This document shows, in pieces, positions 41,166-50,825 of a DNA stretch of 64,000 bases (positions within the stretch are counted from its first letter, which is position 1; each line of letters opens with the position of its first letter). The DNA is from Alphaproteobacteria bacterium. Lineage in GTDB: Bacteria > Pseudomonadota > Alphaproteobacteria > MPNO01 > UBA2964. The stretch lies in the NCBI GenBank assembly GCA_012103315.1, contig WLWZ01000001.1, positions 434,001 through 498,000 on the forward strand, given 5' to 3'. The translations under genes and the position numbers were made by a program. The notes under the pieces are model-generated. The model was not told the origin of the DNA and did no database searches. It saw only the letters and a list, made by a program, of their open reading frames with translations.

Positions 41166-42011
41166 TTATTTCAGCGTTGCGGTGGCTGTTACGGCCAAAT
41201 CACTTTCGTAGTCAGTCGCCCACATTGTTACAGTATCGCCGTCCGGTGATCCAAAAATGCTGTAAGGGCCGAGATCGAAAACCGGCTTTTCGGATTGGTA
41301 GCTGAACGCGGTGAGCGGTCGATCCGGTGCTTGGGCGCGGCACATTTCCATCATCAGGAAGGACACCAGTGTTACAGGAACAAGCAGACCTGGATAGCCT
41401 TCTTCTTTGGTTGTGTAATCGCGATCATAATGGACGCGATGCGAATTAAAGCGCACGGCGGACAGGCGAAAAATCATCACCGGATTGGACTCGTAAGTTC
41501 GGCTCCACGGTGGTGCGGATGGGGTGTCGAAGGGTTGATCAATATCGCCGGCGCCATCTTCACCGAAATATAACACGTCACGTTCATCGACCACGGCGAG
41601 GCCACGCGGCGATGAAATGCTCTCCCGGACAGTGACGCGTGCGGTGGGTCCGGCGCCAAACTCTTCAATTTTAATCTCGGCGACTTCTGTCACCTTCGTG
41701 ACATCGTCCCCAATGCACAGGGTATCGAGGTACTGACCTCTAACGCCAACGAGGCGGCGTCTCGGTAAGGGAACGGGCGGAGCGACGCCGCCGCCGGTTG
41801 GCTGACCATCCTCGCGGAGTTGGTCGAGCGGCACTAAAGGTGGAAAGAACACTCCATGCCAGCCGGGTGGTACAGCGTTGCCTTTGTTCTGTGCCGGGTG
41901 GTCAACATCCAGCGCGACCGCCAACCGCCCAACCTGAGAGGCGGTGATGACGTCCTCCGCCGTCTGGCTGTTGCCGACATATTGTTGCAGATTAGCGAGC
42001 TTGTCAGTCAT
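41166..42011 (-). CDS. MaoC-like acyl-CoA hydratase (HTD2 / mesaconyl-C4-CoA hydratase type)
   Basis: 281 residues with a double hot-dog layout. The first half has GNSQTAEDVITASQVGRLAV and VPPGWHGVFFPPLVPLDQL, the FAS1 dehydratase-like region found in HTD2 and mesaconyl-C4-CoA hydratases. The middle is PRRRLVGVRGQYLDTLCIGD, and the second half holds FRLSAVRFNSHRVHYDRDYT with the hydratase Asp/His motif R-x-H-Y-D. It would hydrate an enoyl-CoA in fatty acid synthesis or an organic-acid pathway. It stands alone. Confidence 0.7.
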   Translation of the reverse strand: MTDKLANLQQYVGNSQTAEDVITASQVGRLAVALDVDHPAQNKGNAVPPGWHGVFFPPLVPLDQLREDGQPTGGGVAPPVPLPRRRLVGVRGQYLDTLCIGDDVTKVTEVAEIKIEEFGAGPTARVTVRESISSPRGLAVVDERDVLYFGEDGAGDIDQPFDTPSAPPWSRTYESNPVMIFRLSAVRFNSHRVHYDRDYTTKEEGYPGLLVPVTLVSFLMMEMCRAQAPDRPLTAFSYQSEKPVFDLGPYSIFGSPDGDTVTMWATDYESDLAVTATATLK

Positions 42012-42266
42012 GGCTCTTTCTTTCCAACCCTACCGGCTATTGTAGTAGTCCCATGGCGGTAGCAGCTCAACGCACTCATGGTCTTGCAATGTCGGGCAAG
42101 AGGCCAGCAGAGTGCGTACGATACGGGTGGTAGACAACTAGGATATATCCTTAAAACTATTGTTATAGACTACCTTAATACTTTTATAAGTAGTGTTGGG
42201 ATACAACACCTTGTTTTAGACCGTATTGCCCGTTTTGGACCGTAATTCGATGAAAGCCCAGCCGCT
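42012..42266. other. Intergenic region upstream of the CheY-like gene
   Basis: No gene is seen. The stretch 42139-42220 is AT-rich and includes a small hairpin, GTGTTG / CAACAC (42193-42209), shortly before the response-regulator start; it may carry the promoter. Confidence 0.35.
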
Positions 42267-42656
42267 ATGAGCAAAATTGATCTAGATATGAGAATTCTGG
42301 TTGTTGATGATCAGGTCACGATGACGCGTATTATCAAGAATTTACTAGGACAGCTGAAATTTACAAATATCGATACTGCTTCCGACGGGGACCATGCTAT
42401 CGCACAGCTCCGCAAACACCGTTATAGCTTGGTGATTTCAGACTGGAATATGGAGAGGGTTTCGGGCCTTGCGCTGCTAAAACATGTGCGTGGCGACAAA
42501 GATCTATGCGACATCCCCTTCATTATGATTACGGCAGAATCAAAAGTGGATAACATCGTTGCGGCTAAGGCCTCCGGCGTTAGCAATTATATCGTTAAGC
42601 CTTTTACGGCAGCGACACTTCAATCAAAAATAGCGGCGACTTTCAAAGGGAAATAA
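42267..42656 (+). CDS. Single-domain CheY-like response regulator
   Basis: 129 residues, all receiver domain. The acidic pocket is D14-D15, the phosphoacceptor D59 (VISDWNM), the switch T89 (IMITAES) and K111 (YIVKPFT). The presence of LKFTNIDTASDGDHAIAQLR fits the CheY3-like chemotaxis type. There is no output domain and no kinase gene nearby, so its partner lies elsewhere. An intrinsic terminator was not found. Confidence 0.85.
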   Translation: MSKIDLDMRILVVDDQVTMTRIIKNLLGQLKFTNIDTASDGDHAIAQLRKHRYSLVISDWNMERVSGLALLKHVRGDKDLCDIPFIMITAESKVDNIVAAKASGVSNYIVKPFTAATLQSKIAATFKGK

Positions 42657-42688
42657 TGGCGCTCATAAGGGGCACCCATAGAGGCTCT

Positions 42689-43612
42689 TTATCCTGCCGA
42701 CCATAATGGCACGCATCTCGTGGCGATCACCCGCTCATAGGGTACGGGGCCGCTAAGCTGGCCGACGGACTGAGCGAAATCATTCATGCGCCGTACGGTT
42801 TCTTCGGGCATTGCCGGGTCATAGAACGGCGCGTCGCGCTCGACGATGGTGGAAATCAGGGATGCCGCTTCCGGCGGGAATAAACCATCCCCGACTTTGC
42901 GCGCGAGGGTCGGGTCTGCACGCAACGCCTTCTGCACTTTGACGATAGCTCGGACAGCGGCGTCGATGGCGTCGGGCTCGCGGGCAATATAATCATCGGT
43001 CGAGACCAGCCCGGCGCAGGTTGCGAAACGAACATTGCCCGGGTCATCACCGCGTCTGACATCGACATGGATTTTGCCGACACCTCTGCTAACGGCAGTT
43101 TCTGCCCCCATGGCGTTAGACCAATACCCGTCGATATCTCCGTTGGTCAGACCTTCGGCGGCGAACACCCCAAAGGAAACGTCGCGGTCTTTGGCGCCGG
43201 GTAGATCGATAATGGTGACGTCGTTCTCGGGGTCGAGCCCGCCACTTCTCAGCATCTGTTTAAAGGCGAGATCAGGTCCTTCAGCAGCCGTCAGTGTCAA
43301 ACCGCGTAACGCCTCGACATCGCCGCGATCCGCCGCAAGGTCGGCGCGAACGGTGAGTAGCCACGGCGTTCCCTGAGACAGGGCAACACATACCTTGGCG
43401 CCTTCCCAATCCGTAAATTCGGTCAGGGCGTCAAACACGGAACCTGCGATCATCGCGTCCGCTTCTCCGTCTTTAAGGGCCTTGGTCGAGCCTATCGAGG
43501 ACACCAGCTCTATCTCGACATCCAGCCCCTCGGCTTTGAAATACCCAAGCTCATAGGCGGCCAGGGCTGGGAAACAGGTGTTGCTGACAAGGTCCACGGC
43601 AGCGATACGCAT
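42689..43612 (-). CDS. ABC substrate-binding-like protein (NMT1/THI5 type), no signal peptide
   Basis: 307 residues. MRIAAVDLVSNTCFPALAAYELGYFKAEGLDVEI... is the start of an NMT1/SsuA-like binding fold, shown here only in part; the middle has DADAMIAGSVFDALTE-type GEADAMIAGSVFDALTEF and GLTLTAAEGPDLAFKQML. The N-terminus has no signal peptide, and no permease or ATPase gene is adjacent. It may be a cytoplasmic sensor or enzyme (for example a THI5-like protein) rather than a transporter component. Confidence 0.6.
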   Translation of the reverse strand: MRIAAVDLVSNTCFPALAAYELGYFKAEGLDVEIELVSSIGSTKALKDGEADAMIAGSVFDALTEFTDWEGAKVCVALSQGTPWLLTVRADLAADRGDVEALRGLTLTAAEGPDLAFKQMLRSGGLDPENDVTIIDLPGAKDRDVSFGVFAAEGLTNGDIDGYWSNAMGAETAVSRGVGKIHVDVRRGDDPGNVRFATCAGLVSTDDYIAREPDAIDAAVRAIVKVQKALRADPTLARKVGDGLFPPEAASLISTIVERDAPFYDPAMPEETVRRMNDFAQSVGQLSGPVPYERVIATRCVPLWSAG

Positions 43613-43757
43613 TTTCGAAACTCCGAAGGATGTTTGTATTGATCAAAACGCAATGGCGAGGATCGCTCATGAAGGGAAATATGTCACCGGTTCTTTATTC
43701 GCGGTTGGTTTCCGTTAACGCGCGCCTTATATCGTTAGACGAAACAAGGAGTATCTG

Positions 43758-45551
43758 ATGGCCGCAGCACGACAAAAGAAACCGCAACCTCCAAAACAAT
43801 TACCCCGGTGGAACCTCAAAGATCTTTATCCAGGTCCCAATAGCACGGCCCTGAAGAAAGATTTAGCGAAGGCCAAGAAAGACTCCACGGCCTTTCACAA
43901 AAAATATTTTGGTAAAACTGGCAAGTTGTCCGGGATCGCACTCGGTGGTGCTGTCAAAGCCTATGAGAAAATTGATGAGACATTGTCACGGGTCATGAGC
44001 TATGCGCAGCTCGTGCATGCCGCTGATGTCGCTGACCCGGAGATTGCGCGGTTCTATCAGACAACGCAGGAAGCGGTGACTGATATCGCAGCGCATCTGG
44101 TGTTCTTCACATTGGAGATTAACCAGATTTCCGATGCGGCGCTGAAGAAGAAACTCAAGGCACCGTCGTTGGCACATTACGCATCGTGGATACGTGATGT
44201 GCGGGTGTTCCGCCCGCATGAGCTCGATGAGGAAATGGAACGCTTGCTGCATGATAAGCGGGTTGCCGGTCGCGCTGCGTGGAATCGTTTGTTTGACGAG
44301 ACTATGGCGCGTATGCGGATCGATATGGATGGCAAGCAGAAGACTACAGAAGAAGTTCTACACAGCCTGTCTGACACAAAGGGCGAAGTTCGTAAAAAAG
44401 CCGCCAAGGCGTTGGGCAGAACGTTTGGCGACCATATTCAGTTATTTAGCCTGATCACCAATACGCTGGCGAAAGATAAAGAGATCGATGATCGCTGGCG
44501 TAGCTATGCGCGTCCGCAATCTTCGCGCAATCTTGCTAACCATGTTGAGGATGAGGTTGTCGATGCGCTGTCGGCGGCGGTCAGAAAATCCTATCCTGAT
44601 CTGTCGCACCGCTATTACAAATTAAAGGCACGCTGGTTCAGTAAGCGCAAACTTGATTACTGGGATCGCAACGCGCCTCTCCCGGATGCTGGCGGTAAGG
44701 AAATCCCGTGGGATACTGCCAAGTCGCTGGTCCTCGATGCCTATGGCGCCTTCTCGCCTGATCTTGCCAAGGTCGGGAAACAGTTCTTCGACAAGCCGTG
44801 GATCGATGCCGCACCAAGGCCCGGTAAGGCGGGAGGTGCCTTTGCCCATCCGACTGTACCGTCAGCGCATCCTTATCTGTTGGTCAACTATATGGGCCGC
44901 CCGCGTGATGTCATGACACTCGCGCATGAGCTTGGCCATGGCTGTCACCAAGTGCTAGCCGGGCCACAGGGACATTTGAAATGCGATACGCCACTAACCC
45001 TGGCCGAGACTGCCTCGGTGTTTGGCGAGATGCTGACCTTCCGTTCTTTACTGGCGGGGGAAAAGAACCCCGCGCGGCGCAAGGCGATGTTGGCGGGTAA
45101 GGTTGAGGACATGCTCAACACAGTAGTTCGGCAGATTGCCTTCTATGAGTTCGAGTTACGGGTTCATACTGAGCGCCGCGAAGGTGAACTCTCGGCTGAT
45201 CGCATTTGCGATATCTGGATGGATATTCAGGGTGAAAGCCTCGGTCCGGCGATCCGCTTCCACGACGAGTACAAATATTTCTGGACCTACATTCCGCATT
45301 TCATCCACTCGCCGTTTTATGTTTACGCCTATGCGTTTGGCGATTGTTTGGTGAACTCGCTTTATGCGGTTTACGAAAACGCCAACGAAGGATTTGCCGA
45401 ACGATACCTCGATATGTTGCGGGCTGGCGGTACCTTGCATCATAAAGAGTTGCTCGCACCGTTTGGTCTTAATGCTTCTGATCCGAAGTTCTGGTCGAAA
45501 GGACTCGGCGTCGTATCGGGGCTAATCGATGAGCTCGAAGAGATAGGCTGA
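43758..45551 (+). CDS. M3 family oligoendopeptidase (PepF-like)
   Basis: 597 residues. The zinc motif HELGHGCHQ (HExxH) lies near residue 392, followed by the third ligand Glu in TLAETASVFGEM. PHFIHSPFYVYAYAFGD is the conserved substrate-binding Tyr/His region. It is a cytoplasmic metallopeptidase that degrades short peptides. AAGGAG lies 7 nt before the ATG. The ABC1 kinase gene follows after 5 bp, an operon. Confidence 0.9.
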   Translation: MAAARQKKPQPPKQLPRWNLKDLYPGPNSTALKKDLAKAKKDSTAFHKKYFGKTGKLSGIALGGAVKAYEKIDETLSRVMSYAQLVHAADVADPEIARFYQTTQEAVTDIAAHLVFFTLEINQISDAALKKKLKAPSLAHYASWIRDVRVFRPHELDEEMERLLHDKRVAGRAAWNRLFDETMARMRIDMDGKQKTTEEVLHSLSDTKGEVRKKAAKALGRTFGDHIQLFSLITNTLAKDKEIDDRWRSYARPQSSRNLANHVEDEVVDALSAAVRKSYPDLSHRYYKLKARWFSKRKLDYWDRNAPLPDAGGKEIPWDTAKSLVLDAYGAFSPDLAKVGKQFFDKPWIDAAPRPGKAGGAFAHPTVPSAHPYLLVNYMGRPRDVMTLAHELGHGCHQVLAGPQGHLKCDTPLTLAETASVFGEMLTFRSLLAGEKNPARRKAMLAGKVEDMLNTVVRQIAFYEFELRVHTERREGELSADRICDIWMDIQGESLGPAIRFHDEYKYFWTYIPHFIHSPFYVYAYAFGDCLVNSLYAVYENANEGFAERYLDMLRAGGTLHHKELLAPFGLNASDPKFWSKGLGVVSGLIDELEEIG

Positions 45552-45556
45552 CAGCG

Positions 45557-46909
45557 ATGGCTGATGATGCCTCTGAACGCAATTCGTTGGGCGGCCGGGT
45601 AAAGCGTTATGCCCGTGTCGGCGGCGCGGTCGGCGGGTTGGCGGCGCGTTTGGCGGGCGCAAAATACCTTGGCACGTCGTTGGACAAGGACGCGCATGCG
45701 CGGGATTTACGGGATGCGTTGGGTGGACTCAAAGGTCCGCTGATGAAGGTGGCACAAATCATGTCGACGGTGCCTGACATGTTGCCGCCGGAATATGTCG
45801 AGGAGCTGGCACATCTGCAATCCAACGCACCGGCAATGGGGTGGCTGTTTGTCAAGCGACGGATGGCGGCGGAGCTCGGTCCTGATTGGCATAAGAAGTT
45901 TAAAGAATTCCAGCACAACGCCGCGGCAGCGGCATCATTAGGGCAGGTACATCGCGCCGAGACAAAAAAGGGCGAGGCGTTGGCTTGTAAGCTGCAATAT
46001 CCCGATATGCAGTCAGCGGTCGAAGCTGATCTACGGCAGCTTAAGGTGATCTTTGCGGTTTATCGGCGCTATGACAAAGCCGTCGATCCGCGTGAAATCC
46101 ACAGCGAAGTTGCGGCGCGGTTGCGGGAGGAACTCGACTACAAACGCGAAGCCGCGCACATGACACTCTATGGAAATATGTTGGCGCAGGAAGACAACGT
46201 GCATGTGCCAAAACCGTTTCCAACACTCTCAACTGATCGTTTGCTCTCGATGAGTTGGTTGGAGGGCGAGAACCTTCTGACGGTAAAGGATTCTGCACAG
46301 ACGAAACGCGATCAGGTCGCCCAGAATCTGTTCCGCGCCTGGTATGTGCCATTTTATCATTACGGCGTCATTCACGGTGACCCACATCTTGGGAACTATT
46401 CCGTGCGGCCAGATGGTACAATCAATCTGCTTGATTTCGGCTGCATTCGTGTTTTTGGCCCGTCCTTCGTGCAGGGGGTTCTCGATCTCTATAATTCTCT
46501 GCTCAACAATGATGCCGATCTTGCCGTCCATGCCTATGAAACCTGGGGGTTTAAGGGTCTCAATCAGGAAATCATTGATGTTCTGAATATGTGGGCGGCT
46601 TTTATCTATGCGCCGTTATTGGTTGATAAAAAACGTAAGATTCAGGAAACCGATGGCACCATGTATGGCGCAAAGGTTGCTGCCGAGGTCCATCGCGAGC
46701 TGCATCGTCTCGGCGGCGTGAAGCCGCCGCGAGAGTTTGTTTTGATGGATCGCGCCGCCATTGGGTTGGGGTCTGTGTTTACCCATTTGGCGGCAGAAGT
46801 GAACTGGCACCGACTATTCAATGAGCTGATTGACGATTTTGACGTCAAAAAATTGGCGAAGACCCAAAAAGCAGCGCTCAAGAAGGCAAAAGTACCGGAA
46901 ACGGCTTAA
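45557..46909 (+). CDS. ABC1/UbiB/AarF atypical kinase
   Basis: 450 residues. The ABC1 core is visible: GPLMKVAQIMSTVPDMLPPE (KxGQ-like motif, here KVAQ), AAAAASLGQVHRAE (Ala-rich loop with the nucleotide-binding region), the Lys in ALACKLQYPD, ELDYKREAAH, VIHGDPHLGNYSV (catalytic loop) and NLLDFGCIRVF (metal Asp). Members support ubiquinone biosynthesis or lipid homeostasis. The Gly-to-Ala change in KxGQ is a point to note. Co-transcribed with the M3 peptidase gene. Confidence 0.88.
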   Translation: MADDASERNSLGGRVKRYARVGGAVGGLAARLAGAKYLGTSLDKDAHARDLRDALGGLKGPLMKVAQIMSTVPDMLPPEYVEELAHLQSNAPAMGWLFVKRRMAAELGPDWHKKFKEFQHNAAAAASLGQVHRAETKKGEALACKLQYPDMQSAVEADLRQLKVIFAVYRRYDKAVDPREIHSEVAARLREELDYKREAAHMTLYGNMLAQEDNVHVPKPFPTLSTDRLLSMSWLEGENLLTVKDSAQTKRDQVAQNLFRAWYVPFYHYGVIHGDPHLGNYSVRPDGTINLLDFGCIRVFGPSFVQGVLDLYNSLLNNDADLAVHAYETWGFKGLNQEIIDVLNMWAAFIYAPLLVDKKRKIQETDGTMYGAKVAAEVHRELHRLGGVKPPREFVLMDRAAIGLGSVFTHLAAEVNWHRLFNELIDDFDVKKLAKTQKAALKKAKVPETA

Positions 46910-47033
46910 AAACCTTCATACAAGAATCTTTCATTAGGTGTTTCATTTGCGGGCGGTATTTGCTAGATAAGCGGGCCTTCGCGAGAGATTGATGTTCGCG
47001 GGGCTTGTTTGTCGGAAGGAGATACCGAAAACC

Positions 47034-47237
47034 GTGCAAGTATTTGTTCGTGATAATAATGTCGACGGCGCTCTGAAAGCGCTGAAGAAAAAGATGCAGC
47101 GCGAGGGCATCTGGCGCGAAATGAAGCGCAATCGCTCTTATGAGAAGCCCTCTGAACGCCGCGTCCGGAAGAAGGCTGAAGCCGTCCGCCGTACCCGCAA
47201 GCTCGAACGCAAGCGGATGCAAATCGAAGGTTTCTAA
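47034..47237 (+). CDS. rpsU: Small ribosomal subunit protein bS21
   Basis: 67 residues beginning [20 protein letters not shown], with [20 protein letters not shown] and a basic tail [16 protein letters not shown]. It binds near the anti-Shine-Dalgarno in the 30S subunit. The start is a GTG. AAGGAG lies about 13 nt upstream, a longer spacing than usual; the in-frame ATG at 46989 would add residues unlike the family. Confidence 0.92.
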   Translation: MQVFVRDNNVDGALKALKKKMQREGIWREMKRNRSYEKPSERRVRKKAEAVRRTRKLERKRMQIEGF

Positions 47238-47249
47238 ACCAATTCTTTT

Positions 47250-47270
47250 CCGGGGTTACCCGGTTCTCTT
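47250..47270 (+). terminator. Possible terminator after rpsU
   Basis: A 5-bp stem CCGGG / CCCGG with loop GTTA is followed by TTCTCTT, 12 bp after the rpsU stop and overlapping the end of bioA. The T-run is broken, so strength is doubtful. Confidence 0.4.
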
Positions 47271-48551
47271 AGACCACTCATTCATGATTTTGACGACGGC
47301 CCCCGTTAGGGCCGTCATCTCGTTTGCGCCGACAATAAAGGGTGGCATTAAATAGACGATGTCGCCAAATGGTCTTACCCATACATTTTCTTCTGCAAAG
47401 CGTTGACGCAGCCAGTCGATATCGCGTGCCTCTGCCATCTCGACGACACCGATAGCGCCTAGCACCCGGACGTCCTCGATGCCCGGAATATTGCGACAGG
47501 GTTCCAACTGCTCTCGCAGGGCACCTTCTATTCGCTCTACCTGCTCCAGTCGTTCGCCATCTTCAAACAGATCAAGCGAGGCATTGGCGGCAGCGGCCGC
47601 TAACGGGTTCGCCATATAGGTCGGCCCGTGCATAAAGGCTGCCTTGTCATCGTCAGACAAGAACGCCGAGAAGATTTTTTCATTTGCGGCAGTTGCTGCC
47701 ATGCCGATAGTGCCACCTGTCAGGGCTTTGCCGATACACATAATATCGGGAACGACGGATGCCTGTTCGCAAGCAAACATCGTGCCGGTCCGCCCGAACC
47801 CGGTGGCGATTTCATCGGCGATAAACAAGACATCGTTACGGGCACAGCATTCTGCGATAGCGGAGAGTGTTTCGGGAGAATGAAATTTCATGCCACCAGC
47901 ACCCTGAACAAGCGGTTCGAGGATAACGCCGGCGATTTCTTTGTGCCCGCCGGTCAGCAGTTGGTCAAAGGCTGCCAGCTGGTCAGCTGTTTCGGGTAAC
48001 TCAATAATGATCTGTTCCGGAATCGCGCCTTTAAACAAGGCATGCATTCCTTCATCTGGATCGCAGACGGACATCGCACCGCTGGTATCGCCATGATAGG
48101 CATGTTGGAACGCGACAAAGCGGGTGCGGGTCGGTGCCCCTTTATTGTGCCAGTACTGCACCGCCATTTTGAGGGCGACCTCGATGGCGACAGATCCCGA
48201 ATCCGAAAAGAAGATATGCTGAAGTGCGTTTGGTGTGCCGTTGCCGGGCAGGATACGGGTCAGCCGCCAGGCGAGTTGTAAAGCGGGTTCATGTGTCAGC
48301 CCGCCAAACATGATATGTGGCATGTCATCGAGTTGCTTATGCATTGCATCGATAATTGCCTCATGGTTGTAACCGTGACAGGCCGTCCACCAAGATGAGA
48401 TACCGTCTATGAGCCAGCGCCCATCTGCGAGCTTAATCTGCGCGCCGCAGGTCTCAACAGCGGTTAGCGGCGGTGCCTCGATTTGCATTTGGGTATAGGG
48501 TCGCCAGAGAAATTTTAGTCTGGGATCGCTTGGTGGAGAGGGCTGGGTCAT
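47256..48551 (-). CDS. bioA: Adenosylmethionine-8-amino-7-oxononanoate aminotransferase (BioA)
   Basis: 431 residues of the class III PLP aminotransferases. RPYTQMQIEAPPLTAVETCG and GISSWWTACHGYNHEAI near the N-terminus are specific to BioA. QHAYHGDTSGAMSVCD, FIADEIATGFGRTGTMFACE and CIGKALTGGTIGMAA (PLP Lys) follow. It transfers the SAM amino group to KAPA, giving DAPA. The ATG lies 9 bp after the bioB stop, so bioB-bioA form one leftward operon, divergent from bioFD. Confidence 0.95.
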   Translation of the reverse strand: MTQPSPPSDPRLKFLWRPYTQMQIEAPPLTAVETCGAQIKLADGRWLIDGISSWWTACHGYNHEAIIDAMHKQLDDMPHIMFGGLTHEPALQLAWRLTRILPGNGTPNALQHIFFSDSGSVAIEVALKMAVQYWHNKGAPTRTRFVAFQHAYHGDTSGAMSVCDPDEGMHALFKGAIPEQIIIELPETADQLAAFDQLLTGGHKEIAGVILEPLVQGAGGMKFHSPETLSAIAECCARNDVLFIADEIATGFGRTGTMFACEQASVVPDIMCIGKALTGGTIGMAATAANEKIFSAFLSDDDKAAFMHGPTYMANPLAAAAANASLDLFEDGERLEQVERIEGALREQLEPCRNIPGIEDVRVLGAIGVVEMAEARDIDWLRQRFAEENVWVRPFGDIVYLMPPFIVGANEMTALTGAVVKIMNEWSKRTG

Positions 48552-48560
48552 GCCCTTGGA

Positions 48561-49568
48561 TTATGTCGTAGATGCGGACGGCTTAAGACCAAGCCGATCA
48601 AATAGTACCATATCTGCTTCGCGTTCCGGATTGTCAGTCGTTAGCAAGACATCACCATAGAAGATCGAATTGGCGCTGGCGGCAAAGCACAGCGCCTGCG
48701 CCTCATCGGTCATGTCATTGCGTCCGGCTGAAAGTCGGACGACGGAGGCTGGCATCATCACTCTGGCAACCGCGATGGTGCGGGCGAACTCAATGGCATC
48801 AATCGCCGGTGTTTCCGAAAGCGGCGTACCTTCAACGGCGACCAGCATATTAATCGGCACGCTTTGCGGATGTTCCGGCAAAGAGGCGAGAGTGGTCAGC
48901 ATTCCCGCGCGGTCTTTCGGTGTTTCGCCCATGCCGACGATGCCGCCGCTACAGACATTGATCCCGGCATCCCGGACATTTCCAAGTGTGTTCAGCCGAT
49001 CTTCGTAGGTTCGAGTGGTAATGATCTCGCTGTAATATTCTTCCGAGGTGTCGACGTTGTGATTGTAGTAATCGAGTCCGGAGTCGCTCAATCGTTTGGC
49101 TTGTTCCTCGCGCAACATGCCGAGCGTGACGCAACTTTCCAGCCCAAGGTCTTTGACACCTTCGACCATTTTGCAGACCGCATCCAGGTCGCGATCGGTT
49201 GGACTGCGCCAGGCAGCCCCCATGCAGAATCGGCTGGCACCACCACGTTTGGCTTCGCGCGCGGCGGCTAAAACCGAATCGATATCCATCAGAGCATCGC
49301 GGTCGGTGTCGGTATCGTAATGCGCACTTTGCGGGCAATAGGCGCAATCTTCAGGGCAACCGCCGGTCTTGATCGATAGCAGTGTGCTGATCTGCACCTC
49401 GTTTGGGGCAAAGTATTTTCGGTGCAGGGACTGGGCGTTAAACAATAAGTCATTGAAAGGCTTTGAAAATAACGCTTCCGCCTCCGCCAGGGTCCAGTCA
49501 TGCCGAATTTCTGCCTGTGGAACCTGTGGACCCGTACGTTCGATAATATCTTTGCTTGAAAGTGCCAT
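48561..49568 (-). CDS. bioB: Biotin synthase (BioB)
   Basis: 335 residues of the radical SAM type. The CxxxCxxC cluster motif is [34 protein letters not shown] and [20 protein letters not shown] are standard, and [13 protein letters not shown]-type [20 protein letters not shown] gives the second cluster Cys region. [17 protein letters not shown] is conserved near the end. It inserts sulfur into dethiobiotin. A promoter region shared with bioF lies just upstream. Confidence 0.95.
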   Translation of the reverse strand: MALSSKDIIERTGPQVPQAEIRHDWTLAEAEALFSKPFNDLLFNAQSLHRKYFAPNEVQISTLLSIKTGGCPEDCAYCPQSAHYDTDTDRDALMDIDSVLAAAREAKRGGASRFCMGAAWRSPTDRDLDAVCKMVEGVKDLGLESCVTLGMLREEQAKRLSDSGLDYYNHNVDTSEEYYSEIITTRTYEDRLNTLGNVRDAGINVCSGGIVGMGETPKDRAGMLTTLASLPEHPQSVPINMLVAVEGTPLSETPAIDAIEFARTIAVARVMMPASVVRLSAGRNDMTDEAQALCFAASANSIFYGDVLLTTDNPEREADMVLFDRLGLKPSASTT

Positions 49569-49591
49569 CGCGCCCTACCTATGAACTGGCG

Positions 49592-49597
49592 TATAAT
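49592..49597 (+). promoter_or_regulatory. Possible -10 box in the bioB/bioF intergenic region
   Basis: TATAAT lies between the divergent bioB and bioF starts. No good -35 hexamer lies 17 bp upstream, and no BioR- or BirA-like operator palindrome was recognised. Function is unproven. Confidence 0.25.
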
Positions 49598-49652
49598 ATG
49601 ACGACACGCAACGATCTGAAAGGTGCAGTTCGGGTTTCGGACAGCAAAGTTG

Positions 49653-50825
49653 ATGGAAGGGCGAGGGCCGACATCCAGCATTGAACAGGTAGCGCGCAGC
49701 AAGCTGGCAGAGCTTGAAGCGGCGACGCTTCGGCGTGCGCTGTCGGAGACAGGACGAGGGGAGGCTGGGCAGGCGACACGCGATGAGCGGCAAATGATTT
49801 CATTTTGCTGTAATGACTATCTTGGTCTGTCGCAGCACCCAGATGTGAAACGCGCTGCGTCGGAAGCCATAAAACAGTTTGGGGCGGGCGCCGGAGCCTC
49901 GCGACTGGTCACCGGAAATCACCCTTTTTATGACGATCTTGAGATCCGGTTGGCGCGGTTAAAAGGCACCGAAGCAGCGCTGGTGTTTGGTAGTGGCTAT
50001 CTCGCTAATTTGGGCATACCGCCGGTTCTTGCTGGGAAGGGTGACCTTATTCTGGCTGATGAATTGTCCCATGCCAGCATGCGGGCGGGAATTCAGGCGT
50101 CACCGGCTGAGAGTAGATTCTTTCGCCATAACGATATTGAGGACTGTCGACGCATTCTTCAAAAAGAACGATGTAATTTTCGTCATTGCCTGATCATGAC
50201 TGAAGGGATCTTCAGCATGGATGGCGATCGAGCACCGCTGGCCGATTTGTGCGATCTGGCGGAAACATTTGATGCCTGGTTAATGACAGATGATGCCCAT
50301 GGCTTGGGTGTCGTGGGTGATGGTCGGGGCAGCGCTGCTGAAGCAGGCGTTGGGGCACGCATCCCCCTTCAGATGGGCACCTTGTCGAAAGCGGTTGGGT
50401 CCTATGGTGGGTTTATCTGCGCCTCCCAGCCAGTGATTGATTTATTGATTAACCGAGCGCGCAGTCTGATTTATGCAACAGGGTTACCACCCGCTGTTGT
50501 TGCCGCATCTTGTACTGCCCTCGAGATTATTGAAGCTGATCTGGAACTCACTCGCTTACCGATGGCGCGGGCACGACGATTTACGCAGCAGGTGGGATTA
50601 CCGGACCCAGAGAGCACCATTGTGCCTTTGGTAGTGGGAACAGCTGAAAAGGCTCTCGCGGCGTCACACCAACTCGCAGAAGAGGGTTTTCTGGTGACGG
50701 CAATCCGTCCGCCGACTGTGCCAGAAGGGACGGCGAGGTTGCGCTTTACATTTGCCGCGTATCATTCAGACAAAGATGTCGACCGCTTGGCCGTTGCAGT
50801 GCGAAAGACAGGTTTTCTGCCGTGA
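49653..50825 (+). CDS. bioF: 8-amino-7-oxononanoate synthase (BioF)
   Basis: About 390 residues of the PLP alpha-oxoamine synthases. ISFCCNDYLGLSQHPDVKRA, GAGAGASRLVTGNHPFYDDL, DELSHASMRAGI, WLMTDDAHGLGVVGDGRGSA and MGTLSKAVGSYGGFICAS (Schiff-base Lys) are all present. It condenses pimeloyl-CoA or pimeloyl-ACP with alanine. ATG 49653 is used; an in-frame GTG at 49623 would add ten residues, and neither has a strong binding site. The stop overlaps the bioD GTG. Confidence 0.93.
   Translation: MEGRGPTSSIEQVARSKLAELEAATLRRALSETGRGEAGQATRDERQMISFCCNDYLGLSQHPDVKRAASEAIKQFGAGAGASRLVTGNHPFYDDLEIRLARLKGTEAALVFGSGYLANLGIPPVLAGKGDLILADELSHASMRAGIQASPAESRFFRHNDIEDCRRILQKERCNFRHCLIMTEGIFSMDGDRAPLADLCDLAETFDAWLMTDDAHGLGVVGDGRGSAAEAGVGARIPLQMGTLSKAVGSYGGFICASQPVIDLLINRARSLIYATGLPPAVVAASCTALEIIEADLELTRLPMARARRFTQQVGLPDPESTIVPLVVGTAEKALAASHQLAEEGFLVTAIRPPTVPEGTARLRFTFAAYHSDKDVDRLAVAVRKTGFLP

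Noticed and set aside
49569-49652. BioR- or BirA-type operator between bioB and bioF
   Set aside because: No TTATCTATAA-like palindrome or BirA box was found; only a TATAAT-like hexamer.
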